Source: Phycisphaerae bacterium (GTDB lineage Bacteria; Planctomycetota; Phycisphaerae; UBA1845; PWPN01). From it: a stretch of 64,000 bases of DNA. Position 1 is the stretch's first letter. Every line of letters begins with the position of its first letter. This document shows positions 34,566-43,675 of this stretch, piece after piece. The stretch spans positions 1 through 64,000 of the forward strand of contig JAGNEZ010000009.1 in the NCBI GenBank assembly GCA_018003015.1, given 5' to 3'. Under the pieces are notes generated by a model, which had not been told where the DNA came from, made no database searches, and saw only the letters and a list, made by a program, of their open reading frames with translations. The translations under genes and the position numbers were made by a program.

Positions 34566-36236
34566 ATGAGAGTCATGACCAGCATGCGCGCCTCGTCAGC
34601 CCTGTTGGCGGCGTCAGTTCTTCCCTGTTTCGCGCAATCCCTCGATTCGATCACCCATCCGCAGCAGGGCCGGTCCATGCGCGCAACCAGCGGTAATCCG
34701 TTCAACAACACGGATCTGGCCAGGTTCGAAATGGGCGAGAGCAAGACCATCGCCGACCTGGTCGGACCCGGTGAGATCCGCCATATCTGGCTGGTACCCA
34801 CATCCATGGACATCCGCCACCCGCGAGCCCTCGTGCTCCGCATGTGGTGGGACGGCGCCGCCACGCCCTCCGTCGAGGCCCCGCTCGGCGATTTCTTCGC
34901 CGTCGGAAACGGCATGCAGGCCGACGTCGACTCGCTGCCGGTCAAGGTCTGCTCACGCGGCCGGGGCTACAACTGCTACTGGCGCATGCCGTTCCGCAAG
35001 TCCGCGAAGATCACCCTGACCAACGAGTCCGACCGCGAGCCGGCTTCCTGCTACTTCCAGATCAACTGGGTCCGCCAGGACCGCGAGCCCGACGACCTCT
35101 TGTACTTCCACGCCCGCTACCACCAGGAGTGCCCTCCCCAAATGGGCAAACCCTACACCGTGTTCGTCGGCCAGGGCCGCGGCCACTACGTGGGTACCGT
35201 GCTCTCCTCCCAAAATGCGATTGGACACTGGTTCGGAGAGGGAGATGACTTCTTCTACATCGACGGGGAACAAGTCCCGTCCATCGCCGGGACGGGAACC
35301 GAGGACTACCTCAGCGAGGCCTGGAATATGCGCGTCCACTCCAGCCTCTTTTCGGGTTGCACCATCTTCGAGCCCCGCGCTCCCGACGCCCGAATCACCG
35401 CTTACCGCTGGCACATCCCCGACCCGGTCATCTTCCGGAAATCGCTCCGTCTCGAGCTCGAACGCAAGGGCTTCCTCATGACCTCGAAGGGCGAGGTGCT
35501 GTCCGAGGCCGGCTCCCGACCCGACTACTGGTCCTCCGTCGCCTTCTGGTACCAGGACACGACCGCCCAACCTTGGTGCGAGTTCCCCCCCTACCGCGAC
35601 CGGGTCAACCCCGAAATCGTCCTCCAGCTGCCCAGGGTGGTCAAGACCATCCGGCACTCCCAGGACGTCGAACTCCAGGTCAACCCGTACAACCGGGCCA
35701 CCTACACCAAGCCGTGGTTCCGCGTCAAAAACGAGACCATCGGCTCGTGGATCGAAATCCCCTTCACCATCACGGAGAAGGGCCGATACTCGATGTCACT
35801 CTTCCAGCACCTGCGCGACGACAACGGTATCTGGAAAGTCTACATCGACAACCAGGAAATCCACCAGGCCGGCGAATCCCAAATCGCCGGGGGCTACGAA
35901 GTCGACCTGGTCAACCAGCTCGCCCCCGAGGCGGTCAACAAGACCCTCGACTTCTACAATACCTACCGCAAGGATGAACACGAGGACTACATCTACGGCC
36001 AGCGACGCGAACGGAAAATCGGCCTGTTCCACTTCGAGCCCGGCAAGCACGCCCTCCGGCTTGTCTGCGTCGGGGCAAATCCAGGCTCGGTCCATCCGGA
36101 GACGGGCAAACCCGGCTACAACCTGAGCGCCGACGTGCTCTCGCTGCGGAAACTGCCCTTCGAGAACATGGACCAGTGGATCCAGAAGGCGATCGAGATG
36201 GAGAAGGCCGCGGAGAAAACGACACAGGGCAAATGA
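34566..36236 (+). CDS. DUF2961 / GH172-family glycosidase-like protein, secreted
   Basis: GH172 includes alpha-D-fructofuranosidase/difructose dianhydride enzymes and arabinan-acting members. The protein has a signal peptide ending near CFAQS and the family core: GEIRHIWLV, LGDFFAVGNG, WRMPF, QINW, FHARYHQE, GEGDDFFYIDGE and GTGTEDYLSEAW. Two glutamates, E225 in GEGDD and E246 in GTGTED, are 21 residues apart, the spacing I recall for the acid/base and nucleophile of the characterised bifidobacterial enzyme. A C-terminal beta domain (about 380-530) is probably structural or carbohydrate-binding. The ATG at 34566 follows GGAAGGG. It is 556 residues long. Confidence 0.9.
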   Translation: MRVMTSMRASSALLAASVLPCFAQSLDSITHPQQGRSMRATSGNPFNNTDLARFEMGESKTIADLVGPGEIRHIWLVPTSMDIRHPRALVLRMWWDGAATPSVEAPLGDFFAVGNGMQADVDSLPVKVCSRGRGYNCYWRMPFRKSAKITLTNESDREPASCYFQINWVRQDREPDDLLYFHARYHQECPPQMGKPYTVFVGQGRGHYVGTVLSSQNAIGHWFGEGDDFFYIDGEQVPSIAGTGTEDYLSEAWNMRVHSSLFSGCTIFEPRAPDARITAYRWHIPDPVIFRKSLRLELERKGFLMTSKGEVLSEAGSRPDYWSSVAFWYQDTTAQPWCEFPPYRDRVNPEIVLQLPRVVKTIRHSQDVELQVNPYNRATYTKPWFRVKNETIGSWIEIPFTITEKGRYSMSLFQHLRDDNGIWKVYIDNQEIHQAGESQIAGGYEVDLVNQLAPEAVNKTLDFYNTYRKDEHEDYIYGQRRERKIGLFHFEPGKHALRLVCVGANPGSVHPETGKPGYNLSADVLSLRKLPFENMDQWIQKAIEMEKAAEKTTQGK

Positions 36237-36410
36237 CGGCCGCCAACGTACAACGGGCTCCACCCCCGTCTCCATGGAGAGTGTGGCACAGGTACGCGGC
36301 CCGTCACTCAATCGACAGGATGCCGGTCACGCCCCCGCAGGAAGGACTCGGGTGGCCGCCCGTCCCCCAGGCTTTGCGGCACTCGGCTTGCCGCGGAGAG
36401 GACCTGATTG

Positions 36411-38825
36411 ATGACCTCACTCATGACATCACCCTGCATCTTGCTTCTCACGTCGTCTGTCGCGTGGATGGGCCTCGGCGCCGCCATGCCGGCCGAGCCC
36501 GGGCCACCGCTCATCGGCGACACCGAACAAATCTACACCCTGCCGAAAGAGAACACCGAGATCAGAGGCCTGGCCGTCGACGAGACCGCCGCCGAAGTCC
36601 CGCAACTGCTGGTCCTCGACCGCTCCGGCAAGGTCTTCGCCTATCGCATCGACCGTCACGCGAAGAAGGAGGTCGGCCCGCTTGAGCCGTTGCGGGTCTA
36701 CGATCTCTCCGCCACAGGCCAGGATAAACGCCCGCTCCTGACCGATCCTCGCGGCTTGGCTTTCGCCAGAGAGGACGGCCACCCGATCCTCTACACCCTG
36801 AGCCGAGACAAAAGCGAAGAGATCGCATCCCGGCTCTGGCGCTTCAATCTCGACAGCGGCAAAACCGCCGACGCGAACCTCTCCCTGTTTCACTTCCGGA
36901 TCGGCGACCGCGAACCGCTCGGGATCACCGTGGACGACGGTCAGTTGCTCGTCAACTACGAGTCGGCGGGTTACGCGGACGCCAACCTCCGCGCGCGCCG
37001 CGGCATCATCCGACTTGAGTGGCCGCCACCACATGACGCGCTGCCCCAATTCGTCCGCCACATGCCCGACGCCGGAACACTGGCCTCGCACGGCCTGGCC
37101 GCCATGAAAACGGAAGGCGCCCGCTATCTCTGGTCCACCGTCGGCGACACCCACATCTACTGCGCAGATGCACCAACCGGCCGCGGCCTGTTCGCGTTTG
37201 AGCGCCCCCGCTCCGTCGATACCGGCAGCGTCTGCCGCGGCTTGGCCTTCGGACAGGGTAGTCTCTGGGTGTCTGAAAACGCACCCGGCCCAGACCGCGT
37301 ACACCGCGTCAACGTGACCAGAAACCTCGACGCCCTGCGAGAAGGCCCCCGCATCCTCCGCCATCTGGTCATGGCCATCAACACCAGGCCGGAGAAGGAC
37401 GGCGACAAGGCCGGCAGGGTGTCTCACAACTACTCCCGACCCTACACCTACGAGCAGCTTCACAACCAGGGCTTCTGGCCCGAGACCGAGAAGATTGTGG
37501 ACCTCACCAAAGCACCCAATGCCACGATCAGACACTTCAGCTACGATCCCGCCGACGACGTCACCGCACGCCAGGAGATGCTCAGCGTCGAATACGCCGA
37601 GGCCCCCGCCCACCCCTACGCCTCGCAGTACGAACTCGACGTGTGGACCAACTCGTGCCGCAGCTACGTCTACCCCCATCGGGCCAATCACCAGCGGGAC
37701 GGCTTCTCCGGAATAGGCTACCTGGCGGACGATCCCGAACTCTACAATCTCAGCGACACCAAAACGTACAGGGCTTTCATCGCCCGCGTCACGGCCCACA
37801 TCAAGGCCAAATACGATGCCGACGCCGACATGAGGAATCCTTACTGGGCCGCGCGGAATGTCCTCGAGTACATCCAGGACACCTACTACTACCCAATCCC
37901 CCCTCTCATGCGGCCGGCAACCGTCGACTACTCCCGCAAACACTACGACGCCAATCCCGCCAATCTCAAGATCGAGTTGTCCGATCGTCCCTACGACAAA
38001 ACCCAGATCATCGCCTGCTCCGGAACAAGCGTCATCCTGGCCGGCGCGATGCGCCACCTGGGCATCCCCGCCCGCTGGCTCGGCACCGCCGCCGAACGCG
38101 ATCCCAAAACCTGGGACACCAACGGAAACGGATTCCTCGACACGGACGAAACCGCCCCCTGCACCAACGGCCACCGCTACACCCAGGTCTGGCTCGGCAA
38201 CCACTACGGCTGGGTGTGCTTCGACGCCACCCCGAGCCGGCCCGCGTCAAGCGATTACGACGTGCCCCCGCCCTTCCAACCACAGTGGCGATTCATGAGC
38301 CGCGCCGCCGCCGGCCACATGGTCGAACGCCGAATCGTCTTCAACGTCGGCTCGGCCCTGTTCCGACCACTGTATCGCGATTTCGAATACGACCAACGGC
38401 TCGCCTTGGAAAACAACTGCGGCGGCGATCAGCGCTACAACCTGCAGGCCCGGTTCGAAAAACCCGAACTCTGGCGCTTGCCAGGCAACCGCATCGAGCT
38501 GAAAAACACCTGCTTCATCCGCGACGTGAAAACCACCGGCCCGAAACTCAAAACCCGCGTCACCTGGCGGCTCGAGGGTCAGTGGGGCAAGGACCCCAAC
38601 GCCACCCTGTCCATCGACCTTCAGCAACTCCCTCCCAAGGGCAACAAGCCCCGCCAGACCACCACCGTGGCCCGCGGAATCCGCGCCAGCGCTCAGTCAG
38701 CCGTCGTGAACCTCTCCGGCCACACCGGGAAACGCTGCCGTCTGCTGCTCCGCAAGGACGGCGACAGCGAGACCGGCAACTGCTCGGAACTGTTCGAGCT
38801 GGAAAGCCATGCCGAGGAGAGATAG
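36411..38825 (+). CDS. exported transglutaminase-like cysteine peptidase/amidase with N-terminal beta-propeller-like region
   Basis: After a signal peptide, residues about 35-330 look like a beta-propeller (repeated RGLAVDET, RGLAFARED, LGITVDDG, RGLAFGQGSLWVSE). The central domain has the transglutaminase-like triad: C536 in IIACSGTSVILAGAMRHLGIPARWL, H588 in NGHRYTQVWL and D605 in WVCFDATPS. The C-terminal 180 residues are beta-rich. Such exported proteins usually act as peptidases or amide-bond enzymes rather than protein cross-linkers. The ATG at 36411 follows GGAGAGG by nine bases; a TTG three bases earlier is less likely. Length 804 residues. It follows the GH172 gene and may share its transcript. 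Confidence 0.85.
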   Translation: MTSLMTSPCILLLTSSVAWMGLGAAMPAEPGPPLIGDTEQIYTLPKENTEIRGLAVDETAAEVPQLLVLDRSGKVFAYRIDRHAKKEVGPLEPLRVYDLSATGQDKRPLLTDPRGLAFAREDGHPILYTLSRDKSEEIASRLWRFNLDSGKTADANLSLFHFRIGDREPLGITVDDGQLLVNYESAGYADANLRARRGIIRLEWPPPHDALPQFVRHMPDAGTLASHGLAAMKTEGARYLWSTVGDTHIYCADAPTGRGLFAFERPRSVDTGSVCRGLAFGQGSLWVSENAPGPDRVHRVNVTRNLDALREGPRILRHLVMAINTRPEKDGDKAGRVSHNYSRPYTYEQLHNQGFWPETEKIVDLTKAPNATIRHFSYDPADDVTARQEMLSVEYAEAPAHPYASQYELDVWTNSCRSYVYPHRANHQRDGFSGIGYLADDPELYNLSDTKTYRAFIARVTAHIKAKYDADADMRNPYWAARNVLEYIQDTYYYPIPPLMRPATVDYSRKHYDANPANLKIELSDRPYDKTQIIACSGTSVILAGAMRHLGIPARWLGTAAERDPKTWDTNGNGFLDTDETAPCTNGHRYTQVWLGNHYGWVCFDATPSRPASSDYDVPPPFQPQWRFMSRAAAGHMVERRIVFNVGSALFRPLYRDFEYDQRLALENNCGGDQRYNLQARFEKPELWRLPGNRIELKNTCFIRDVKTTGPKLKTRVTWRLEGQWGKDPNATLSIDLQQLPPKGNKPRQTTTVARGIRASAQSAVVNLSGHTGKRCRLLLRKDGDSETGNCSELFELESHAEER

Positions 38826-39026
38826 GCCCCGCATGACCGCAAACAAAACCCAAGGATTACGGGTGATCCGCGGATCCAACCCGAATCCCCGAGCACAGCA
38901 GGGCCACCACGGAAAGAACGAAGCAGACAGCATGCACGGCTCACCGTATTGGGTCACATCGTGGGATCCACCCCACGAACCGTGAGGCTGTACCCGGCTG
39001 CCCCAGCGGCGTGAGCCCGCTCCGAG

Positions 39027-40253
39027 CTATCCTACCTTGCGGAGCAACTCCACCGTGTCGATGCCAAACGACGTCCCGGCGGAGGCCGCATGCTTGCCAA
39101 TCACGGTAACGCGGAGGGTGTGCTTGCCGGCCTTCAACTCGTGCACCCCGAGCTCCAGATAACCCGCCGGGCTGACCTTCCCGGAGTACAGATCGCAGGA
39201 CTCCGAGACCGGTCCGCCGTTGAGGGACACCTGGATCCTCCCGTAATCCGGACCGGCCGTGAGCCGCATTCGAACGCGGTAAGTCCCCTCCCTCTTGACC
39301 ACGAATCCGAGCTGCAGGCGGCCTCCGTCCCCGGCTCGGCAAAACAGCTGCCGGCCACCGCTCCACATCTTGCGGCACCATTCCCTCATGTCCTGGGTCG
39401 ATAGCTCACAGCTGCCCTTCTCCCCCACCTCCAGCCGCTCAGCCTCAAACGACTCGTCGGGACGCTCCGAATCCGGCGGCCCCAGCTCCAACCATACAGC
39501 GTCGTTCGCATAGGCCCGGGCATAGGCATAAGACATCAGGCCGTAGCCGTCCTCACCCCAACCCCGGCCCCGGCTGTTGCGGAACCGGAAGGCACCACCC
39601 CCAGGCAGAGCCGGGTCATCCTCGTACGCCACAAAAACGATGCTGTGTCCATCCATGACGTCGCCGGGGGCAGGAGGAGCCAGCAACCGCTCGGCCACAC
39701 CGTTCTTCGGCCAACGCAAGCCGCACGCCACCGGGTGGCCGCTCCTGATCGTCCGCTTGATCTCCGCCAGCTCGGCATCGGCCATGGGCAGGGCAACATT
39801 CCATCGCCTGATCCAATGGACTCGCCATCGTCTGCTCCGCGGAGCGGCATCCTTGCTGGCCTCCTCGGAGGGTCTCAAACCCGCCTCGGGCTTGGCCAGA
39901 TAGGGCATCAGCTCGCTTCGGCAAATGCCATAGTTGCTGAGCCCGAGGATCGCCTCATAAAACATCGCTCCATCGTCCTTCGACGAGGAGAACCTCTTGG
40001 CCGACCATAGCAGGTACTCCTCCGCGAACCGAACCGGCGGGTCCGGCTCGCTGCGGAGCCACTCAAAGTTGGCCAGGGCGGTGATCGCAAAGAGGGAGCA
40101 GTTGGGTCGCCCGCCTTGAACACCAACCGTCATCCCGAGCCGCTCGAACTCAGGCAGAATCGTGGCCCTGGTTGCCTCTGCAGGCGGCGATGGGGCGAGA
40201 AACGAGGTGGTACACAGGGCATGGACCAACAACAGGGTTGAACAGAACAGCAC
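39027..40253 (-). CDS. secreted papain-like (C1) cysteine peptidase with C-terminal beta domain
   Basis: The start is a GTG at 40253, supported by AGAGGG eight bases upstream. A signal peptide (to about residue 27) is followed by a compact C1 domain with all four papain positions: Q46 and C52 in GVQGGRPNCSLFAI, H203 in MDGHSIVFVAY and N226 in RFRNSRGRGWGEDGYG. No propeptide of usual length is present. Residues about 270-408 form a beta-sandwich with features of a carbohydrate-binding-like module (GTYRVRMRLTAGPDYGRIQVSLNGGPV, ELKAGKHTLRVTVIGK). Probably an extracellular protease that may attach to glycans. It is divergent from the peptide transporter gene. Confidence 0.85.
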   Translation of the reverse strand: MLFCSTLLLVHALCTTSFLAPSPPAEATRATILPEFERLGMTVGVQGGRPNCSLFAITALANFEWLRSEPDPPVRFAEEYLLWSAKRFSSSKDDGAMFYEAILGLSNYGICRSELMPYLAKPEAGLRPSEEASKDAAPRSRRWRVHWIRRWNVALPMADAELAEIKRTIRSGHPVACGLRWPKNGVAERLLAPPAPGDVMDGHSIVFVAYEDDPALPGGGAFRFRNSRGRGWGEDGYGLMSYAYARAYANDAVWLELGPPDSERPDESFEAERLEVGEKGSCELSTQDMREWCRKMWSGGRQLFCRAGDGGRLQLGFVVKREGTYRVRMRLTAGPDYGRIQVSLNGGPVSESCDLYSGKVSPAGYLELGVHELKAGKHTLRVTVIGKHAASAGTSFGIDTVELLRKVG

Positions 40254-40447
40254 TCAATCACCCTCTCTCATGGCCCGCGTAGTTCTCGGTCTGCTCTGGG
40301 CACAAGGGAAACCCGGGGAGTGGCGACTCGCGGGCGGCTCGCCTTTCGGCCAGGAGACGGTCGCTGCGGCCGCCCGGCACGAAGTGTCCCGGCCCCATGT
40401 GCTCAACTACGTTGCTCCGGCAATGCTTCGTCACCGTGCAACTGGTC

Positions 40448-40475
40448 ATTGTAGCATTCCCGGGCTCCGCGTCCA
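40448..40475 (-). promoter_or_regulatory. candidate promoter of the papain-like peptidase gene
   Basis: TGGACG (40470-40475) and TACAAT (40448-40453) are 16 bases apart on the minus strand; the leader would be about 190 bases. Confidence 0.35.
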
Positions 40476-40527
40476 TGTGTGTTCCTGGCAGTTCCCCAAG
40501 ATAGCCATCCTTGCGTCACAGGGGGGG

Positions 40528-40556
40528 TTCAGCCCGACCAGGACTTCGGATAGAAT
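40528..40556 (+). promoter_or_regulatory. candidate promoter of the peptide transporter gene
   Basis: TTCAGC (40528-40533) and TAGAAT (40551-40556) are 17 bases apart, about 57 bases before the ATG. Confidence 0.35.
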
Positions 40557-40613
40557 CCCCGTCCGTGTGGCCGATGTGGCAGATACCATACTCCTGATAG
40601 CGAACGGTAAACC

Positions 40614-42617
40614 ATGACGACCAGCGATTCACGTTCGACCGGCCTAGGCGGCACGAATGAACCGGCGTGGGGCCCGACCCTGTTCGGCCACCCCACCGGC
40701 CTGTTCGCCCTGTTCTTCGCCGAGATGTGGGAGCGGTTCTCCTTCTACGGCATGAAGGCCCTACTCATGTTCTACATGATCAAGGGGTTCCTCAAGTACA
40801 ACGACGATCAGGCGTACGGCGTCTACGGAGCCTACACCGCCCTGGTATACACCGCGCCGTTCATCGGCGGAATGCTGGCCGACAGACTGTTGGGAGCCCG
40901 GCGATCAGTGATCATCGGCGGCCTGCTTATGGCCGCCGGCCAAATGCTCCTCACCGTCGAGACCTCGATTGCTTTCTTCGTCGCCCTTTCACTGCTCATC
41001 TGCGGAAACGGTTTCTTCAAGCCAAATATCTCCACCATCGTCGGCGGCCTCTACTCCAAGGACAGCCCAAAGAAAGACGCCGGCTTCACCATCTTCTACA
41101 TGGGCATCAACCTCGGTGCGGCCATGGCACCCATCATGTGCGGCTACATCGGCGAAACCTACGGATGGAACTACGGCTTCGGCCTCGCCGCAGCGGGAAT
41201 GATGGTCGGCGTGGCCGTTTTCGCCGCCCCCACCCTGCTCACCCAGATCCTGATCGCCACCGGCGCTCTGGGCGGCGCAATCGCGATGCCCTTCCTGCAG
41301 GACAGCTTCCTGCAATTGCTCGCCCGGCTCTTCCTGGGCACCGCTTTGGCTACCGCCGGCCTCGTGGCCGTCGTCGCACTCCATCGAGGCGGACTTCCAC
41401 ACCAGGCGGGGCGGCCACCACATCCCGAGAGGCTCGGGCAGACAATCGCCGGTGTCCTGCGATACGACTTCGCCGTCTACCTCGGGATCATCATCGCCGT
41501 GCCGATCGTCGCCCTCCTCGTTCAGCGCGACACCATCGCCGGACTGGCCCTGAGCCTGGTGATGATCCTCGCCCTCATCTACATCGTCTACGATGCCTGC
41601 TTCCGTTGCACCAAAATCGAGCGACATCGCATCTTCCTGATTCTCGTCCTTATGGCCTTCTCGCTGCTGTTCTGGGCGTTCTTCGAACAGGCCGGCAGTT
41701 CGGTCAACAACTTCACCGACCGCAATATCGACCGCGTGTCCGAGAGCCGCCACATCTCGGAGAGCGACATCGGTTCCACAATACGGTTCCGCATCCCCCC
41801 CAAGGCCGACGGCGAGCTGGCCCAGCTTCCGCTCCTCACCCAAGAACAGTTCGGCTACGAGCATGAGGGCAAACCCTTCACCATGTCCGATCTGGTCAAG
41901 CTTCGGGAAAAGGCCGCGAAAGCCGACGCCGCCAGCGAAGATAAGGCGGTAAACTGGTCCCTCACGGCCTCGCACGTCGGCATGGGCGTCGGGGGAAATG
42001 AAATCCCTGCATCGGAATTCCAGGCGGTGAACCCCGTCTACATCGTGCTCCTGGGACTCGTGTTCACCGCTCTCTGGGGATTCCTTGGGGCCAGAGGCCT
42101 CGAGCCCAGCACACCCGTCAAGTTCGCATTGGGCCTCATCCAGTTGGGACTGGGATTCGCTATGCTCTGGTACGGCACCCGAGTGGCGGACAGCCGTGGC
42201 ATGGTCGGCCTCTCCTTCCTGCTGCTCAGCTACCTCTTCCAGACAACCGGCGAGCTGTGCCTCTCACCCGTCGGCCTTTCCATGATCACCAAGCTCTCCC
42301 CCGCGAGGATCGTCAGCACCATGATGGGAGCATGGTTCCTGGGAACAGCCATGTCCCAGTTCCTCGCCGGCCAAATCGCGAAATTCACCTCGGTCCTCGA
42401 TGAAGGGCAGGCCGAGCAACTCATCCCCGCACCAATCGAGACCGTAACGGTGTATGGCAGCGTCTACGGACGCATCGCCATCGCCGCAGCCGTCTCCGGT
42501 TTGATACTCTTCCTGCTGTCACCCTTGCTCAAACGATGGGAGCACCCCGGCGCCGTGGTCGAGGAGCCGGCGCCACACGCCCAACCGGGCGGCTTCCCCG
42601 TGCAGAAAACAGACTGA
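40614..42617 (+). CDS. POT/PTR-family proton-dependent oligopeptide transporter
   Basis: The family imports di- and tripeptides with protons. The signature ExxERFxxYG appears as EMWERFSFYG in helix 1; RLLGARRSVIIGG and GNGFFKPNISTIVGGLY are the next conserved blocks, and FYMGINLGAAMAP follows. The 667-residue protein is longer than simple POT members because of an extracytoplasmic insert of about 120 residues (roughly 365-475) between C-terminal helices. Later helices contain QTTGELCLSPVGLSMITKLSP, also typical. It probably imports peptides released by the secreted peptidases encoded nearby. Confidence 0.93.
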   Translation: MTTSDSRSTGLGGTNEPAWGPTLFGHPTGLFALFFAEMWERFSFYGMKALLMFYMIKGFLKYNDDQAYGVYGAYTALVYTAPFIGGMLADRLLGARRSVIIGGLLMAAGQMLLTVETSIAFFVALSLLICGNGFFKPNISTIVGGLYSKDSPKKDAGFTIFYMGINLGAAMAPIMCGYIGETYGWNYGFGLAAAGMMVGVAVFAAPTLLTQILIATGALGGAIAMPFLQDSFLQLLARLFLGTALATAGLVAVVALHRGGLPHQAGRPPHPERLGQTIAGVLRYDFAVYLGIIIAVPIVALLVQRDTIAGLALSLVMILALIYIVYDACFRCTKIERHRIFLILVLMAFSLLFWAFFEQAGSSVNNFTDRNIDRVSESRHISESDIGSTIRFRIPPKADGELAQLPLLTQEQFGYEHEGKPFTMSDLVKLREKAAKADAASEDKAVNWSLTASHVGMGVGGNEIPASEFQAVNPVYIVLLGLVFTALWGFLGARGLEPSTPVKFALGLIQLGLGFAMLWYGTRVADSRGMVGLSFLLLSYLFQTTGELCLSPVGLSMITKLSPARIVSTMMGAWFLGTAMSQFLAGQIAKFTSVLDEGQAEQLIPAPIETVTVYGSVYGRIAIAAAVSGLILFLLSPLLKRWEHPGAVVEEPAPHAQPGGFPVQKTD

Positions 42618-42690
42618 CCAGGATAGAGACAATTGGGTATCGACATGCTTGACCTTGAACGCCGGCTCCATCGCGCTCGCCGCAATCACC

Positions 42691-43130
42691 CTAGTCGCGC
42701 GGATAGGTCACCTCTGCCGGCAGCGGCCGGTCAGGCAGATCCTCATCGGTGTTGGCGATGTAAACCCACCAGTTGTTGTAGCCCCATTTCGTGTAACCCG
42801 GAGCCTTCGGTATGTGCGACAGCCACCAGACCATGTAGCCGTACTGGTTGTTGTTCCATTCCAGGCTGCTGACCAGCCGGGGCGGCCCGCTCAGATCCGG
42901 ATACCGGAGCCAGCTGTCCGCGTGGGAAAGCACCTTGCGAGCATTGTTGTAGTCGTAGCCGTCCTTGCCGTTGGGCGGCACGTGACAGCTCCCGACGTGC
43001 GAGGGCTTGCCGGGATTGTCCATCTCAAGACTCGAGAAGGTGTTCCAGGCCGATTGAAACATACACCACCCACTGTATCGGACGCGTCTGCGAAACCATG
43101 CCGCCTCCAAGGGAATCTGCTCGGTTGGCT
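42691..43130 (-). pseudogene. C-terminal remnant of an unidentified protein
   Basis: The frame contains a clearly protein-like stretch of about 125 residues: YSGWCMFQSAWNTFSSLEMDNPGKPSHVGSCH, DYNNARKVLSHADSWLRYPDLSG and NQYGYMVWWLSHIPKAPGYTKWGYNNWWVYIANTDEDLP. It is rich in Trp, Tyr and Asn and looks like the C-terminus of a longer secreted planctomycete protein. The only initiation codon near the 5' end is a TTG at 43110 without a ribosome-binding site, and a stop lies just upstream. I infer 5' truncation or an upstream frameshift. Family identity is from general memory of similar proteins, not a search. Confidence 0.55.
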
Positions 43131-43155
43131 ATGAACCACGACAGCATTGTATAAT
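43125..43155 (+). promoter_or_regulatory. candidate promoter of the zinc-ribbon repeat protein
   Basis: TTGGCT (43125-43130) and a perfect TATAAT (43150-43155) have a 19-base spacer, 25 bases before the ATG. Confidence 0.45.
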
Positions 43156-43180
43156 ACCGGCCCAGAACAGGAACAACGCC

Positions 43181-43675
43181 ATGAAACGAGTTGACGACAA
43201 GCCCTACTGCAAGGAATGCGGATACCTGTTGGTCGGCTTGACCGACTCCGCGAAGTGCCCGGAGTGCGGCCGTCCGATTGTCGATGTCCTGGTCCGCGAC
43301 TCGTTCCCCGGACGGGCCGGCTATCGCTACGCGTCTGAAACCCGCCTCTTCGGCCTGCCCCTCGTTTCGATCGCGTCCGGCCCCCACGGGCCCGAACTGT
43401 TCGGCAAACCGGTCGGCATCATCGCGATCGGCGACGCCCCCAGGGGCGTCATCGCCATCGGCGGCCGGGCGTTCGGGGGTATCGCCATCGGCGGCCTGGC
43501 CGTCGGCGGCATCTCGTTCGGGGGACTCGGGGTCGGAATCATCGGGGTCGGTGGCTGCGGCGCGGGCATCCTGGGCCTGGGCGGCTTGGCCTGCGGACTG
43601 TGGGCGGTCGGCGGTATGGCCCTGACCTTCATCCAAGGTTGGGGCGGGCGGGTCATTTACCTTTGGCCCTGGTAG
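43181..43675 (+). CDS. zinc-ribbon protein with seven Gly-rich decapeptide repeats
   Basis: I cannot name a family with confidence. The N-terminus is a zinc ribbon, C10-x2-C13 and C26-x2-C29. Residues 79-148 are exactly seven consecutive decapeptides of the pattern G-[IVG]-[IL]-[AG]-[IVL]-G-G-x-[AG]-x, for example GVIAIGGRAF and GGIAIGGLAV. The regular Gly and hydrophobic spacing suggests a beta-solenoid or a membrane-inserting Gly-zipper; no standard membrane helix is obvious. The end GGRVIYLWPW is aromatic. The first 70 residues lack a signal peptide, so the zinc ribbon is probably cytoplasmic. A TATAAT lies 25 bases before the ATG. Confidence 0.8.
   Translation: MKRVDDKPYCKECGYLLVGLTDSAKCPECGRPIVDVLVRDSFPGRAGYRYASETRLFGLPLVSIASGPHGPELFGKPVGIIAIGDAPRGVIAIGGRAFGGIAIGGLAVGGISFGGLGVGIIGVGGCGAGILGLGGLACGLWAVGGMALTFIQGWGGRVIYLWPW

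Larger units (their letters stand above)
40254..40613. other. divergent intergenic region, peptidase to peptide transporter
   Basis: This 360-base gap has no gene. It holds one promoter-like sequence for each direction, listed separately, and a run of seven G near 40521-40527. Confidence 0.4.

Noticed and set aside
34208-34945. N-terminal extension of the large lipoprotein upstream of 34207
   Set aside because: It would be antisense to the GH172 gene, whereas ATG 34207 has a strong ribosome-binding site and a lipoprotein signal.
36429-38204. Open reading frame of 591 codons on the minus strand
   Set aside because: Antisense to the transglutaminase-like gene, Gly/Val/Asp-rich and without any recognisable domain; typical GC-rich shadow.
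43025-43636. 203-codon minus-strand frame over the decapeptide-repeat gene
   Set aside because: It is Asp/Ala-rich mirror translation of the Gly-rich repeat; the forward strand has a promoter, a zinc ribbon and a clean repeat.
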